A stretch of 64,000 nucleotides of DNA from Saururus chinensis (GCA_035235625.1 CP141147.1:26208756-26272755), one strand, 5' to 3'. Positions 11,091 to 22,541 are shown, numbered from the stretch's first letter. Numbers and translations are program-made. Notes: a model not told the origin generated them from the letters alone.

Positions 11091-13637
11091 ATGCGTAGTC
11101 GTCGCTCCTTACTCGCCCGATTAGTACCATTTGACCTTGAGCCTGAGTGGACATCTAGGAGAGCTGAGTTGCCCTCGACCTACATCCCTACACCCCCAAA
11201 CTCTCCCACCAATTCCTCCTCGCACACTACTACCCTCATCATGGTTGAACATTAGGTAGTAGATGCACCACTTAATGCTCTAAGGGAGTATTACACTCCC
11301 AATGAGTACACCTCTCCTTCATGTATTAGGTTGCCAGCGGTCGCTACTCAAAATTATGAAATTAAGCCTAATGTCATTCAAATGCTTCCATCTTTTTATA
11401 GGCATAATAATGAAAACCTGTATAGGTACCTAGATGACTTCTTGGAAATATGCACAACTTTTAAGCTCTCAAATTTAACCAATGAAGCTGTTAAACTTCA
11501 CCTTTTTCCTTTCACATTGAAAGATAAGGCTAAGGAATGGCTTCACTCATTAGAGCCAAACATTATCACAACATGGGCCCAAATGCAAGAAGAGTTCCTT
11601 AAAAAGTACTTCCCCATAGGTAAGACCAACCAAATGAGAAAGGCTATAACCACTTTTGCCCAACTTCCCACTGAACAGTTCCATGAGAGTTGGGATAGAC
11701 TTAAGGACCTTCTTAGGAGGTGTCCTCATCATGCTGTCCCTAAGTGACAATTAGTGCAACGTTTTTATGAGGGTCTTACTGAACAAAACCGTCATCTTGT
11801 TGATGTAAGTTGTGGGGGTACCTTCTTGCTAAAAAATAAAAATGAGGCATGGAAACTTTTTGAGGACTTGAGTAAAAATTCTCTTCAACATGCTGCGTTG
11901 AATAGAAATGAGAGTGGATTATCTACCTTGAACAATGCCACCTCTAGGGGTGGCTTGTATGAAGTTAAAAACCCATTAGACCTCTCCTCCAAAGTTGATA
12001 CTTTGAGTATGAAGTTGGACCTCCTTATAACTTCAACCCATCAGCCCACTCCCTTCACTCAAGATGCATGCACAATATGCCTTAGCCCATCCCATACTAT
12101 CATTGAGTGCCCCTTTGCCTCTCAATTTCCTGAGCTTGTCCAAGACCATGTGGATGCTACCCAATCCTTCCATAGGGCTAAGAACAATCCATTTTCAAAT
12201 ATATATAACCCTAGGTGGAGGAATCATCCTAACTTTTCTTAGCAGACACAAAACCAAGGGGTTATGGGTAACCAGCCCCCTAGGCAACCATTCCAAGTCC
12301 TACCAGCCCCTATCCACCAACCTCAAGTGCAACCTCCGTATGTCCAATCCAATAGGAGTCCAAGTTTTGAAGAAAAGGTCTTGAGTGCCTTGCAAGGCCT
12401 TCAATCTCAATCCCAACTCCTCCACTCTCACACACAATCTATAGCAAAGTTAGAAGCCCAAATTGGACAACTAGCTAATGTTATTAACAAGAGAGAGATG
12501 GGGACGTTGCCAAGTTAACCCCTACCAAACCCTAAAGGTCAATTTCAGGTAGAGGGAGCTCCTCCCTCTAATGAAGAAGTTAATTCCATAATGACCCTCA
12601 GGAGTGGGAGGATTGTTGACAAGAGTGTTGGGGGGACACCAGTGACAGATGATAGGAGTGAGGAGTTAGAAGGGGCAGCCCCTAATGAACCTCAAGTAGA
12701 AGTTAGTGCACCACATAAGAAGAAGTTTGTATCTCCTTCCCCTTCCTCAGAGCCATAGTCTAAGACCACTTCCGAGGGATCTTATATCCCTAGGGCACCT
12801 TTTCCTTAGTATCTTGACATGGCCCCACCATTTAGAAAGAGCACAGCTAAGATGGATGATATTCTTGAGACTTTTAAACAAGTCAAAATTAATCTCCCCC
12901 TCTTAGATGCCATTAAGCAAGTCCCTGCTTATGCTAAGTGCCTTAAAGACCTATGCACTCAAAAGCGTAAATCCAAGACCCATGTGTCTAAGAAGGTCTT
13001 TCTCACCGAGCAAGTTAGTTCTCTTTTGAAGTTTGACACCCCACCTAAGTATAAGGACCCTAGAGTGCCCACTATTTCTTGTGTCATAAGCCATCACTCC
13101 ATCCATAGAGCCCTCCTTGACCTTGGTGCGAGTGCCAATCTACTCCCTTACTCGGTGTATGAGAAACTAGGGTTAGGTGAATTGCAGCCTACATCAGTTA
13201 CCTTGCAGCTAGCTGACAATTCTGTGCTTAAGCCTCGAGGAGTCATTGTGGATGTCTTAGTGAAGGTTGACCAGTTCTTTTTCCCTGTTGATTTTATTGT
13301 CTTAGATATGGAGACCGGTGCCAACTCCACATATCAAATTCCTATCATTCTAGGTCGTCCATTCCTTGCCACAGCTAATGCATGCATAAATTGTAGGACG
13401 GGGGTAATGGAGATGACCTTTGGGAACATGAAAGTGCAACTAAATATTTTTGATGTGTCTAACCATTTGCCTGCAACTTCTAATGCTGAATGTTTTATGG
13501 TAGATAATTTTAGATTTGATGCTTATGATAGAGGTCCATCTTTTGTAGCATCAGCCCATAATCAAGTCATGCCTTCTAATTTTTCTACGTCATCTTTTTG
13601 GAGACTTAAGATAAGAGCCAATGCTAATATCTACTAG
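11091..13637 (+). pseudogene. gag-protease of the Athila-like retrotransposon, six in-frame stops
   Basis: One frame from ATG 11091 to the stop at 13637 encodes Gag followed by an aspartic protease. The Gag core (Retrotrans_gag type) includes EAVKLHLFPFTLKDKAKEWL, ITTWAQMQEEFLKKYFP, ESWDRLKDLLRRCPHH and RFYEGL. A CxxC...C zinc-like stretch lies near 12070. The protease has a DLGASANLLP active-site loop (about 13120) and IILGRPFL (about 13345). No frameshift occurs, but stops sit at 11253, 11745, 12240, 12516, 12756 and 12807. Each is explained by one C-to-T or G-to-A change at a Gln or Trp codon expected from family patterns (for example PFPQ to PFP-stop). The protein would form the particle core and process itself. 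The frame ends after the protease with no RT behind it. Confidence 0.85.
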
Positions 13638-14543
13638 CCACCCTGATATATTTGAGAATGTTGGCAATGTCTGGCTGAAGACAATAAACTTACTGCTTCT
13701 AGGGAGGCAACCCTTGTTTAATTCGGTTTGTTTTTATGTTTATTTTCTCTCTTTTTCTTTCAGTTTTAGTTAACTTTCCTTTATTTAATCCATTTAGTGA
13801 ATTTTTATTTAGTAGTTTCAGTTAATTAACTGGATTTTTTTATTAAATTTTTTTTTGTTTTACCATTCGATCGGGACTGTTCCCGATCGATCAGCCCGAT
13901 TGATCGGTAAGTGTTCCGTTCGAATGGTCGAGTCATCACTTTCAACGCGCGCGCCGACCAGTTCGGTTCCGCCGTTGTTTTGCCTCCGCCGCGTCATCTC
14001 TGTTTTCCTCCGCCGTCTTCCGTACCCTGTCCAGCGAGATTTTTGGTCCAAAATCATCTCTCCCTTCCGAATTTTCGCGTAGAATCCATTTCTGGAGTCA
14101 AATTGAGCTGAATCGGCCTCTATTTCACGCTATTCTTCTGTTTCATTGGTAAGCCCCAAATTCGATTTTTGAATTTTTCTTTCAATTTTTGACTAAATCA
14201 GGTGTAAGTTTTTGTGGATATTTGTTAGGATCAACTTCTATATTCCATGTTCATGATTTGGTACAATTTGATTGAATGAATGATGCATTGTGTAAGTTGG
14301 ATTTCGAATTTTTCATTCCGCACTATTTTTTGTCAAAAATTCCAATTTTTGATGCTTTAATGAATCAGTTTATATGTACTTGTTGTATTAAATATGCTTA
14401 GTTTTTACTTGTACATATTCTACTCTGATTTGGAACATTTATGCTAATTTTGTTTGTAGGAGTATTTTTGTAATTTGACATTATTGGGCGTGTACAAAAT
14501 TTTTTTGCTTTCCAGTCGCTTCCATATCCCTTTTAGCAGATCT
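13638..14543 (+). other. Non-coding spacer inside the Athila-like element
   Basis: Where RT, RNase H and integrase would normally lie there is about 900 bp without a convincing frame. It holds a perfect hairpin (13868-13889), a cluster of GATCGG motifs resembling those in the LTR, and a GT...AG interval (donor GTAAG near 14149, acceptor TTTGTTTGTAG at 14450-14460) that could be an intron upstream of the second ORF. Confidence 0.5.
13868..13889 (+). repeat. Perfect 9-bp hairpin
   Basis: CGATCGGGA, loop CTGT, TCCCGATCG. A second, partial GATCGATCAGCCCGATTGATC run follows at once. It sits in the spacer after the protease stop. Confidence 0.7.
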
Positions 14544-15644
14544 ATGGTGCATGGTTCTCGTTCTAATGCTCCGAAGAAGAGGAAGAGCACCTCTTCTACT
14601 TCGTGTGCTTCATCTTCTACTACCGCCGCTGCCGATCTACCTCTTCGTGCTATTGTTTACGAGCGACAGGTGGAGTTTGTTCCCACCCTCACTGCTGCCC
14701 AGTCATAGCTTATGGAGCGAGAGGATTGGTACTCCTTTTTCTCACAGATTGCAACCCCTGACACTCGCATACATCATGAGTAGGTTCGATCTTTTTATGC
14801 ATCCGCCGTTATTAATGAGAGGGGATATATTGTTAACACCATTGGAGATATTACGATCACTGTCACACCAGATCTCATAGCTACAGTGATGGGTCTCACA
14901 CGCTCCAACTTCACTTATCCCTCTTTTGCTGATTTTGCTTTTCCTGATGAGTACACTATCACGGGGACTCTTATGGGACAGGAGCGAGGCCCATCCCTCA
15001 CATATGGATTGCCAGCTTCTCTCATGACGCGGGACTATCGTTTTGCACATCTGATATTGGAGTATGATATATGGTTTTGCCGTCATGAGAAGGTTAACTT
15101 CACCTTAGCTCGCCTTCTTTATGTTTTGGGTCGTGCAGAGCGGATTCACATTGATTTTCCCTCCTTTGTCTTCGCACGGATGGCATATATAGTTTCTGGA
15201 CCAGTGGATGCTCGATTAGCTTTTCTTTTTCTTTTGGAGAAGATTTTTGTTCACTTTCAGTTGGATTTTCCTTCATACGCACCCACGAACTGAGGTTTAG
15301 GGGTCATTTCCCAGGCGACCCTAAACCGGATGATCACACATTGTCCGCCTCGACTAGAATTCGATGAGGCGAACAAGGAGGAGCCAGCCGCAGAGGGAGT
15401 ACCAGAGGTTGCAGCTGAGCCACGTATTCCACCACATTCTTTTGCTAACGCCTCTTTCCTTCAGATGGAGCATCGTCTTCGTGCACATATTGATTCTTCT
15501 CAGGAACAGTTTCAGATGAGGCTTATTGCCCATATAGATGCTCAGATAGCTGCTCATATGACTGAGATGAGGGGACTTATACAGAGACTGGCTGATTTGA
15601 TTCGTAGCCAATCAGCTTCGGCAGATGCGGATGATAGTGACTAG
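14544..15644 (+). pseudogene. Accessory ORF of the Athila-like element (putative plant transposon protein type)
   Basis: One frame from ATG 14544 to the stop at 15644 starts MVHGSRSNAPKKRKSTSS, so it has a basic PKKRK cluster that could be a nuclear localisation signal. It continues with a globular region (REDWYSFFSQIATPD, SFYASAVINERGYI, VTPDLIATVMGL) and ends in a Gln/Met/Ile-rich probable coiled coil (EHRLRAHIDSSQEQFQMRL). The central region resembles the 'putative plant transposon protein' family (PF20167-type) common in Athila-like elements. I recall this from pattern; a profile search would decide. Stops at 14706, 14778 and 15291 again fit CAG-to-TAG or TGG-to-TGA. Function unknown; an env-like label is not supported, since no signal peptide or membrane segment is seen. 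Confidence 0.6.
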
Positions 15645-17349
15645 AGTTATATTGATGTCGATGATTATGATGATGTTGATATTTAGCTGTGCATGAGCTA
15701 CTTTTATCTTATCTTTTCTTATCTTATCTTTTCTTTATTTTTTATTTTTTTTATTTTTATTTTTTTTGTTATCTCTTTTCTGGGAGCTTGGTATTTTAGG
15801 TTTGGGAAATTGATCTTGATATGTATGTTTCTCATGTTTTCTCAATCCTATGTACTTCACTTTTCAAATTAGTGGATTAGTTATGCTTTCAGGTGATATC
15901 TTTCTTTCCCTCTCTTACTTATTCTTGTCATTGTAGTATATATTTTCTTTAACATTGAGGACAATGTTCAGTTTTAGGTTTGGGGGTGTAGAAAGATATT
16001 TTTATTTCTTATTTTTCTTTTAGGATGTTTTAGAGTATTTTTTTCATTTTTCTTTTGTTTACTTTTAAGTGGGTTTTATCGCTTATTTTCTTTTAAAAGT
16101 ATATGTCTATTTTTAAAGAGATCAATTTCATGAAGAAAGTTCAAGTAATTAATTAAGTGATGAAAATGATTAAGTGAGTAATTTCTATTTAATTTTCATT
16201 ATCTTGGATAATTGTGCTTATATTTTTAAATCACATTTCACACACTTGAAACTTGTAGGAATATAATTTTATGATTTATTACTTGTAATCTTAGTGGGAT
16301 ATCTTTAACTGAACATATATTTTTAAAAACTTGGCAATTGAGTAATTTTTAATATTTTATGATAGATTTTTATGCTTAGCTTTTATTTGAAAAAAAATGG
16401 GATAAGTGTGTATAGAAAAAAAAGAGAAAAAAAGTTGAAAAAAAGGATTGAATGAAAAAAAAATTGATGAAAAAAAAATATATATAAAGGTTTGTTTTTC
16501 TTTTTACTGAGTAACCAGACCTTGTGCCTAGGCAAGTATAAGGGATCGCGTCAAAAGGTAAAAAGTTGAGATAAATTCTTTTATGACTTGCTTGGTTCTG
16601 TAGCCTTTATAGTTTGAGTTATTAAGCCTGAGGGGTGTTTCAACACTTAGTATCTTGAGCCAACTAGATTAGGGACACTGGCCTAACGCTTGTTACATGG
16701 ACTATTTAGAAAGCTTAATAGAACTAAGTATTGCACAAGTTATATTTTGAGATATATTATGCTCTTATTCCCTGAATTTAATTGAATTTAAAGGCTATTT
16801 CATTAGGGTTTATTATGAGATATTAAAGATGAAAGATTGTCATGGTTATATTTTTGAGTTACTGAACTTTAATGAGCTTAGTTAATGGGTCACATACGAT
16901 ATGCTTGTTAATAATGAGTGAAATTGTATGACTACAAAGTTTCTACACTTTATGTTTTTGAAATGTATATATGTAGTTGCACAATTATTTCCAAGATGGG
17001 GTTATAGAATGGATTATTCCTTACTTGAAAGTGATCAGATCGAAATTGTTTACTTGTTTCAAGTATTTGTGGTTGGTTCTTTTTAAAAATAGTTATGTGT
17101 TTTTAAGAGATGATTGTTTTTAGAATTTTATTTTCTTTTTTATTTTATTTTATTTCTTAGGATTAGATGTTTGTGGGTATCATTGCTGCAAACCCTTACG
17201 AGACACAACTCGTCTAACTAGGGACACCTAGGGGTTTAAAGGCTTGTTGCATACGCTAAATGCAATCGTGATTCCCTACGAAAGTGACATTTATTTATTT
17301 TTTCTAGATTAGTTGTTTTATTTTCTTTTGCTCGAGGACTAGCAAAATA
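15645..17349 (+). other. Long non-coding 3' region of the Athila-like element
   Basis: About 1.7 kb with no coding frame, T-rich at first and A-rich around 16390-16490. At 15951-15991 is a palindromic AACATT-GAGGAC-AATGTT followed by AGGTTTGGGGGTGTAG, which looks like a second, internal polypurine tract. Confidence 0.6.
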
Positions 17350-17365
17350 TAGGTTTGGAGGTATT
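17350..17365 (+). promoter_or_regulatory. Polypurine tract of the Athila-like element
   Basis: TAGGTTTGGAGGTATT directly before the 3' LTR start TGATAAG. Plant gypsy elements carry a similar TTTGGGGGTATT before TGATAAG. It would prime plus-strand synthesis. Confidence 0.7.
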
Positions 17366-18537
17366 TGATAAGTATAATTTATACGTTATTTTACCCTTAA
17401 TTATTCTATTTTTTAGTCTCATTTAAGAGTTAATATAGGTTAAATAATTAGAAATTAAATTTAACGAGGTTAGAAAAAGCTTCCATGATGATTTGAATTA
17501 AATTGGCTTATTTTGCAGATTCTTTATTGGCGTTTGAACGGGGTCACTTACCGTTCGATCTGGATAGCGTAATTTTGAAGAAAATATAGTTCAAGTGTTC
17601 GAACGGGAATGTAGGGCGTTCGAACAGGATAATGTGCAATTTCCTAGTTTTAGCCAATTTTTAATTCTTTTCATATTGGACTTCTTCCTACGGATCTTAT
17701 GCCTATATAAAGATATATTTAGTTTAAAATTGGAGGATTCTAGTAGATTTTATGAAGAGAAAAAGGAAGAAAAAGATGGAAGAGAACTCAAAGCTTTCAA
17801 TAGAGATTCAAGTGCTTTCTTCTATAATGGAAGGCTAGACTTTTCTCTTACTTAGGAGTTGATGAAGTTATAGATAAGTTTCAGTTTCTTTTCTTTTTAA
17901 TTTATATCTCAGTTGTGAATGATAAAAATTGTATGATAAGAATTTTCTTTTTAATGGAAGAAATTTTAATGTTTATTCAAATCTATGTTGATTTATTGTC
18001 TTGTAGATGATAGATTGATGTGGTTTTGATATTTGCATCAATTCTAATTTCTGTTATTTAGATGAGATGGTCATACAATAGTTTTAATGTTCAAATAATT
18101 AATGACTTAGATGAGTTATACTAAGATTAGACGGGTCATGCCTATAGCTAATTTAGTGTAGATGATTTGTGCTATTGTCGAAGATAGTTCATGCCATGGA
18201 ATTTAATTAATGACTCTTTCTAAAGTAATTCTAGCTTGTAGCTGAGAATACTTATTCATATTCATACTAGATTTAGATTAACAATTAAGGAATTGTTATG
18301 GTTTTATAGTGGATTCAATTTCCTAAGTAATTTCCATCATATTAATCTCTTGTTTTTAAACTAGTTAATTTCTTTCATTTACTTAATTAAAGTTTAAGTT
18401 TGTTTTAGTTTTCAATCAGAAAATTCCTCTTTAGACTTAGTAATAATTCATCCGTCCCTGAGGTTCGACAACCCTTAAATACTTATCCTAGTACAATAAC
18501 CTTGTACACTTGCAAAAGGTTTAATTATAAACGATCA
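17366..18537 (+). repeat. 3' LTR of the Athila-like element
   Basis: Same length and termini as the 5' LTR, with TATATAAA conserved at 17704. Followed by the ATTAG target duplication at 18538-18542 and then by the continuation of LINE copy B. Confidence 0.93.
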
Positions 18538-18542
18538 ATTAG

Positions 18543-19492
18543 AGGGCTCGAAAAGAAAATTACTCTCCTATGCTGGAAGGTTAGAGCTCTTGAAATCTAT
18601 TCTTTCCAGTAAGCACATTTATTAGTCTTTTAACTTTCTTTTTCTAGTTAGTGTTTTTAAACAATTATAATTTTTTATGGCTGATTTCCTTTGGAGTAAT
18701 TTTGACCAATCTCGAAAGTTTCATCCCCTTAGTTAGAAGAAGTTTTGTTGTCCTAAAGATGAGGGTGGCCCGGGCATTATATCCATTGGGGATTGGTGCT
18801 CTATTGGTTTATCCAAGCACTTCTAGAGAATTTTACATGATAAAGAATCGTTATGGGCGAAATAGATTAATGAATTTTATATTTAGAGTTCTTCAATCTA
18901 GCATTGTGATACTCCTTCATTTGCTTCATCTTCTTGGAAAAATATTTTATCAATGTGTAATACTTGGATGGATTTCATTTCCTACAAAGCACATAATGGG
19001 AGGAAAATTCTTTTTTGGTTGGATCCTTAGGCAGGTAATTTTACTCTTTTGCAAAATTATGGTAATCATCTTATCTTTCAATTGGAAAGTCATCCTCTTG
19101 TAACTATATCAAATTGTATGGTTATTGATAATAAGAAATGGACTGAACAAATTAACTTGAGATATGACCGTTTATTGCAAACTATAAATGTTGCTCCGGT
19201 GCTTAACTATAATAAGGATAAAGTCATATGGAAACCTCATTCCTCTAGAATGTTTATTACCAAATTTGCATATAATGCTATCTCTAGACATGGCCTTAAG
19301 ATAAGATAGACTTCTCTTCTCTGGTTCAAGCATCACATCCCAAAACATTCCTTCATTAGTTGGTTAATGCTTCATGGAAGACTGCTTACTTTAGATAAAA
19401 TTCAAGCAAGAGGAGTTCAAATAGTCAATAGATGTATTCTATGCAAGGCTGACCAGGAAACATCTCCCCTTCTACCCTTTCAAAAAAAAAAT
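18543..19492 (+). mobile_element. LINE copy B, right part (post-RT and zinc-binding tail)
   Basis: Continues the LINE reading interrupted at 9601. It encodes an ITLLCWKVRALE segment, an FLWSNFDQSRKFHPLS-like block, KDKVIWKPHSSRMFITKFAY, and the zf-RVT signature CILCKADQET near 19435-19463, in broken frames. It ends in a run of about ten A at 19482-19492, which may be the LINE poly(A) tail of a copy shortened at its 3' side. P450 copy 1 upstream sequence starts immediately afterwards. Confidence 0.8.
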
Positions 19493-20005
19493 GTTAAGGT
19501 TCGTAGGTAATGAAGTTACTTATGGTGCAGACGCTAGTAGGGCCTTCTCTTCGAGGGCCTAAAAATTGGTTAGGCAGAGTCCAATCAATAGTCTAGCTCC
19601 TACTTTTCTAACGACCATCGCGGGTGAAATATGATGTACCTAAAGCTTTTTTCTTTGTAGTCACAATGCGGGAGAAACGAAAGACAAAATTCATTTTGAG
19701 AGTAGTGTTATCTGACGTTAACTTCTAAATTTGTACAAAAATCTACTAATTTATGAATTTAACGTGGAAATGAAAGGATCACGGATACACACATTCACAT
19801 GTATGTTGTAGAATTCAAAAAATGTTATACGAGAAACAACAAGTGAATCATAAACCACAGACGCAACCCTCCGCTGCATGCATCACCTAGTGCTTCTTGC
19901 TCAGACACAGACGTTCATCATATTATCCGGTTGCCTCCCCAAACTAAGAGTCCATAAATAGCTTAGAACACATTCACACATCCATGAAGATCCAACAAAC
20001 AAAAA
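19493..20005 (+). repeat. Upstream region of P450 copy 1, duplicated at 26055-26558
   Basis: From TGTTAAGGTTCGTAGG onward this is closely similar to 26055-26558. The duplicated unit therefore included the promoter and not only the coding exon. A TATA-like ATAAATA is at 19954-19960, about 46 bases before the ATG. Confidence 0.85.
19954..19960 (+). promoter_or_regulatory. TATA-like box of P450 copy 1
   Basis: ATAAATA in CCATAAATAGC, shared with 26507-26513 upstream of copy 2. Its spacing to the ATG fits a short 5' leader. Confidence 0.4.
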
Positions 20006-20383
20006 ATGAAAGCACTGTATCTTTTACCCACCACACTATTCTTTTCCTTTTGGTTTCAGCCCCTCCCCACACTTTATAGTAAACGTCTTGCACCAGGACC
20101 ACAGGACCATGATGCTGGCCGATATTGGGAAACATTCCACAGCTAAGCGCGAAACGTCCTCACCAAGACCTGGCCAAGCTTGCCTGCGTCCATGGCCCAC
20201 TGCTCTCTATCCGGCTCGGTATACAGCTCGTCATAGTTGCCTCCTCCCCGGCTGCGGCCACGGAGGTCTTCAAGACACATGACTGGACTCTGTCCGGAAG
20301 GTACGTCCCTTACAGTACAAGAGTAGAGTGCTACTCTCCCTACTCCATTGTTTGGGCTGTGGAGTGCGATGAGAGGGGGAAGA
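20006..20383 (+). pseudogene. Cytochrome P450 (CYP80-like) pseudogene copy 1, truncated
   Basis: ATG 20006 starts a membrane anchor (MKALYLLPTTLFFSFWF) that runs in frame into SKRLAPGP. An 8-bp net insertion near 20104-20112, relative to copy 2, then shifts the frame. The other frame continues with the family block HQDLAKLACVHGPLLSIRL, VASSPAAATEVFKTHDW and VWAVECDER. At 20383, inside the codon block that reads ERWKKLR in copy 2, the gene stops at the terminal TG of the copia LTR. The rest of the gene is missing. Copies 1 and 2 are clearly a tandem duplicate pair with different lesions. Confidence 0.85.
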
Positions 20384-21203
20384 TGTTATTTTCGTACCTT
20401 TGCCTTGATTGTGATGAGAAATGTTACTGGAATGTTTATGATCGAATTAAGCAATCCGCTCTATCCTTAAGACAGAATTTGCCCTCCTTACTAGTGCTTA
20501 GGACTCGTGGGTGTCTGCCTCCTAGGATAAGACGATCAACCATATACCGTAGGAGTACCTCCAACACGGTACATGCAACGAACCACAGTGAGTAAACAGG
20601 ATTAGTGCAAAAAGCGTTTTTCATGATTTTATAGAAAATCCTGTTGAAGGCAACCTTTCCCGTTCAAATGGATGCGTCCATCCATTAACGGACACATTCT
20701 TTAGTGAAAGCAAGCCGGACCCATTTTGGTTAATAGAAAACCAAAACCAAACCAAATGAATTTGTCCCAAAAATATTATCTTGTTGAACCAACCCAACCC
20801 GACTCGACCTGGCCCGGCCGACCGCGTGTGCGAACCGAGCTAAACCGAGCTGAGCTGGACCGATGGTGGCGGCGGCGGCGTGTGTGTGTGGGTTAGCCCA
20901 CCTAGGTGCATTGGTCCAATGTCTCTCTCCCTCACAAAAGTGGGTTGGCCCAAGGGCCTAACATGAAAGGCAAAACTAAAGCCTTATATACCAACACCAT
21001 CACCTTCACCTAGGCAATGTGGGACTATTCACTCCTTCAACCAATTCCCATATGTTATTCTCATTCAATATGAAGTAGGCTTGGGCTTTCTCTACCAAAT
21101 GGGCTTGACCCACTTGAGTAATATGGGCTTAACCCACATAACCATTATCATGCCCATCTAAATAATATGGGCTTAACCCATTTAATAATAGCCACTTCTA
21201 ACA
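20384..21203 (-). repeat. 3' LTR of the copia element
   Basis: On the minus strand it starts TGTTAGAAGTGGC right after the polypurine tract and ends ATAACA. It contains short repeats of AATATGGGCTTAACCCA (21119 and 21163 regions), a (GGC)n-(TG)n stretch at about 20866-20892, and a minus-strand TATA-like TATATAAGG near 20983-20991. The five bases before the LTR (GAAGA) should be one target duplication; the partner is lost. Confidence 0.8.
20983..20991 (-). promoter_or_regulatory. TATA-like box in the copia LTR
   Basis: TATATAAGG on the minus strand, in the orientation of the element. Confidence 0.4.
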
Positions 21204-21214
21204 ATCCCCCACAT
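21204..21214 (-). promoter_or_regulatory. Polypurine tract of the copia element
   Basis: Minus strand ATGTGGGGGAT immediately before the LTR start TGTTAG. Typical copia plus-strand primer position. Confidence 0.75.
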
Positions 21215-21769
21215 GAATGAGAATTGGCTGGATAACTATGCAAAACAATGCAGATAAACCGTGAAAGTAATATTGAAAAGATCATGCATGGGGGTGAGGT
21301 AGCTTTTGGCTTTGAACCTTCCCTTGTGAAAGCTATCGGGTCTACTGGCTAATCAGTGAACGTGATGTCTTGAACTGTTCAGCCGTTTGTGTAAACTAAG
21401 ACAATAGAATTCACACAATCACTTCTCAGACACACTGTGGTTCTCATGATTGTGTTCATTTCGACCCTGAACAAACTTGGTTTTCATGAGTGCTCTAGAA
21501 GATTTAGCCTTAAAATCCTCATAGAAGCGGCCCCTTCACACTCATATAGGTGATTCTCATTAAGAGTATCTTGCAATACCCCACTCGAACGAATTCAAGT
21601 TATAAGAACCATTAAAAGCAAAGCTTATCCTGATTCACTCTACAAGCATCACTATCTCATCATAGGAATGTGGATGAGATTTTATCTCAATAGTGATTCC
21701 CCTTGAATCCCCCACAATTCGGTTGTCCCTTTGAACCTAGATCTTGGGATCTCCAGTCAACTAGGTTGG

Positions 21770-22514
21770 GTTGCCATTATGGTGACTCTTAATGTATAGG
21801 CTTCAAGCCCATTCCCCTCGATGAACTGCTCACTTGTTCTTTGGTCAAACCCTTAGTAAGCGGATCCGCAATATTTTCTTTTGACCTAACATACTCAATA
21901 GAAATTATTCCACTAGAGAGCAATTATTTTATAGTATTATGCCTCCGACGTATATATCGAGACTTACCATTATACAAGTTACTTTGTGTCATTCCTATAG
22001 CCGATTGGCTATCACAATGTATGCAAATAGGTGACACAAGTTTCCCCCACATTGGAATATCCTCTAAAAAATTACGAAGCAATTCAGCCTCTTCACCTGC
22101 TCTATCAAGCGCAATGAATTCATATTCTATTGTGGATCGTGCTATGCACATTTGTTTTGAGGATTTCCAAGACACTATTGCACCTCCAAGAGTAAAGACA
22201 TATCCACTTATAGATTTCGAGTTTTTTGTATCAGATATCCAGTTTGCATCACAGTAACCCTCTAGTACTGTTGGATACCTAGTATAATACAGCCCATAGT
22301 TCAAGGTATATCTCAGATATCTAAGAACCCTGACTACAGCCTTCCAGTGGTCTGCCCCTGGGTTGCTATTAAATCTACTCAGTTTACTCACTGAGTATGC
22401 TATGTCTGGTCTTGTACAATTCATAATGTAATTGAGACTTCCAATAATTTGAGAATATTGAAGTTGTGATATGCTCTCACCCGTGGCTTTGCTTAAGTGC
22501 AATGTCACATCCAC
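21770..22514 (-). pseudogene. Copia RNase H domain
   Basis: Minus-strand reading shows RT connection and RNase H signatures: [89 protein letters not shown] and YNGKSR. Further down (about 21780-21900, other frame) ENIADPLTKGL closes the polyprotein. RNase H removes the RNA template during reverse transcription. A stop or frameshift separates it from the RT segment upstream, so no polyprotein can be made. Confidence 0.85.
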
Positions 22515-22541
22515 AGGTGTTCTCGCTGGACGATTATTATT

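Larger units (their letters stand above)
9602..18537 (+). mobile_element. Athila-like Ty3/gypsy LTR retrotransposon lacking RT, RNase H and integrase
   Basis: A full-length element of 8936 bp. It has LTRs of 1172 bp each (9602-10773, 17366-18537), a primer-binding site just after the 5' LTR, a gag-protease frame (11091-13637), a non-coding spacer, an accessory ORF (14544-15644), a long non-coding 3' region and a polypurine tract before the 3' LTR. Exact ATTAG target duplications flank it. No reverse transcriptase, RNase H or integrase motif (YxDD, DDE) occurs in any frame, so it must have relied on another element's enzymes. By hand, the first 385 bp of the two LTRs differ at about 25 positions, mostly transitions, so the insertion is not recent. 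Confidence 0.9.

Noticed and set aside
14544-15644. Reading the accessory ORF as an envelope gene
   Set aside because: No signal peptide, transmembrane segment or furin-like site; the N-terminus is basic. Position after the protease in an Athila-like element is not enough.
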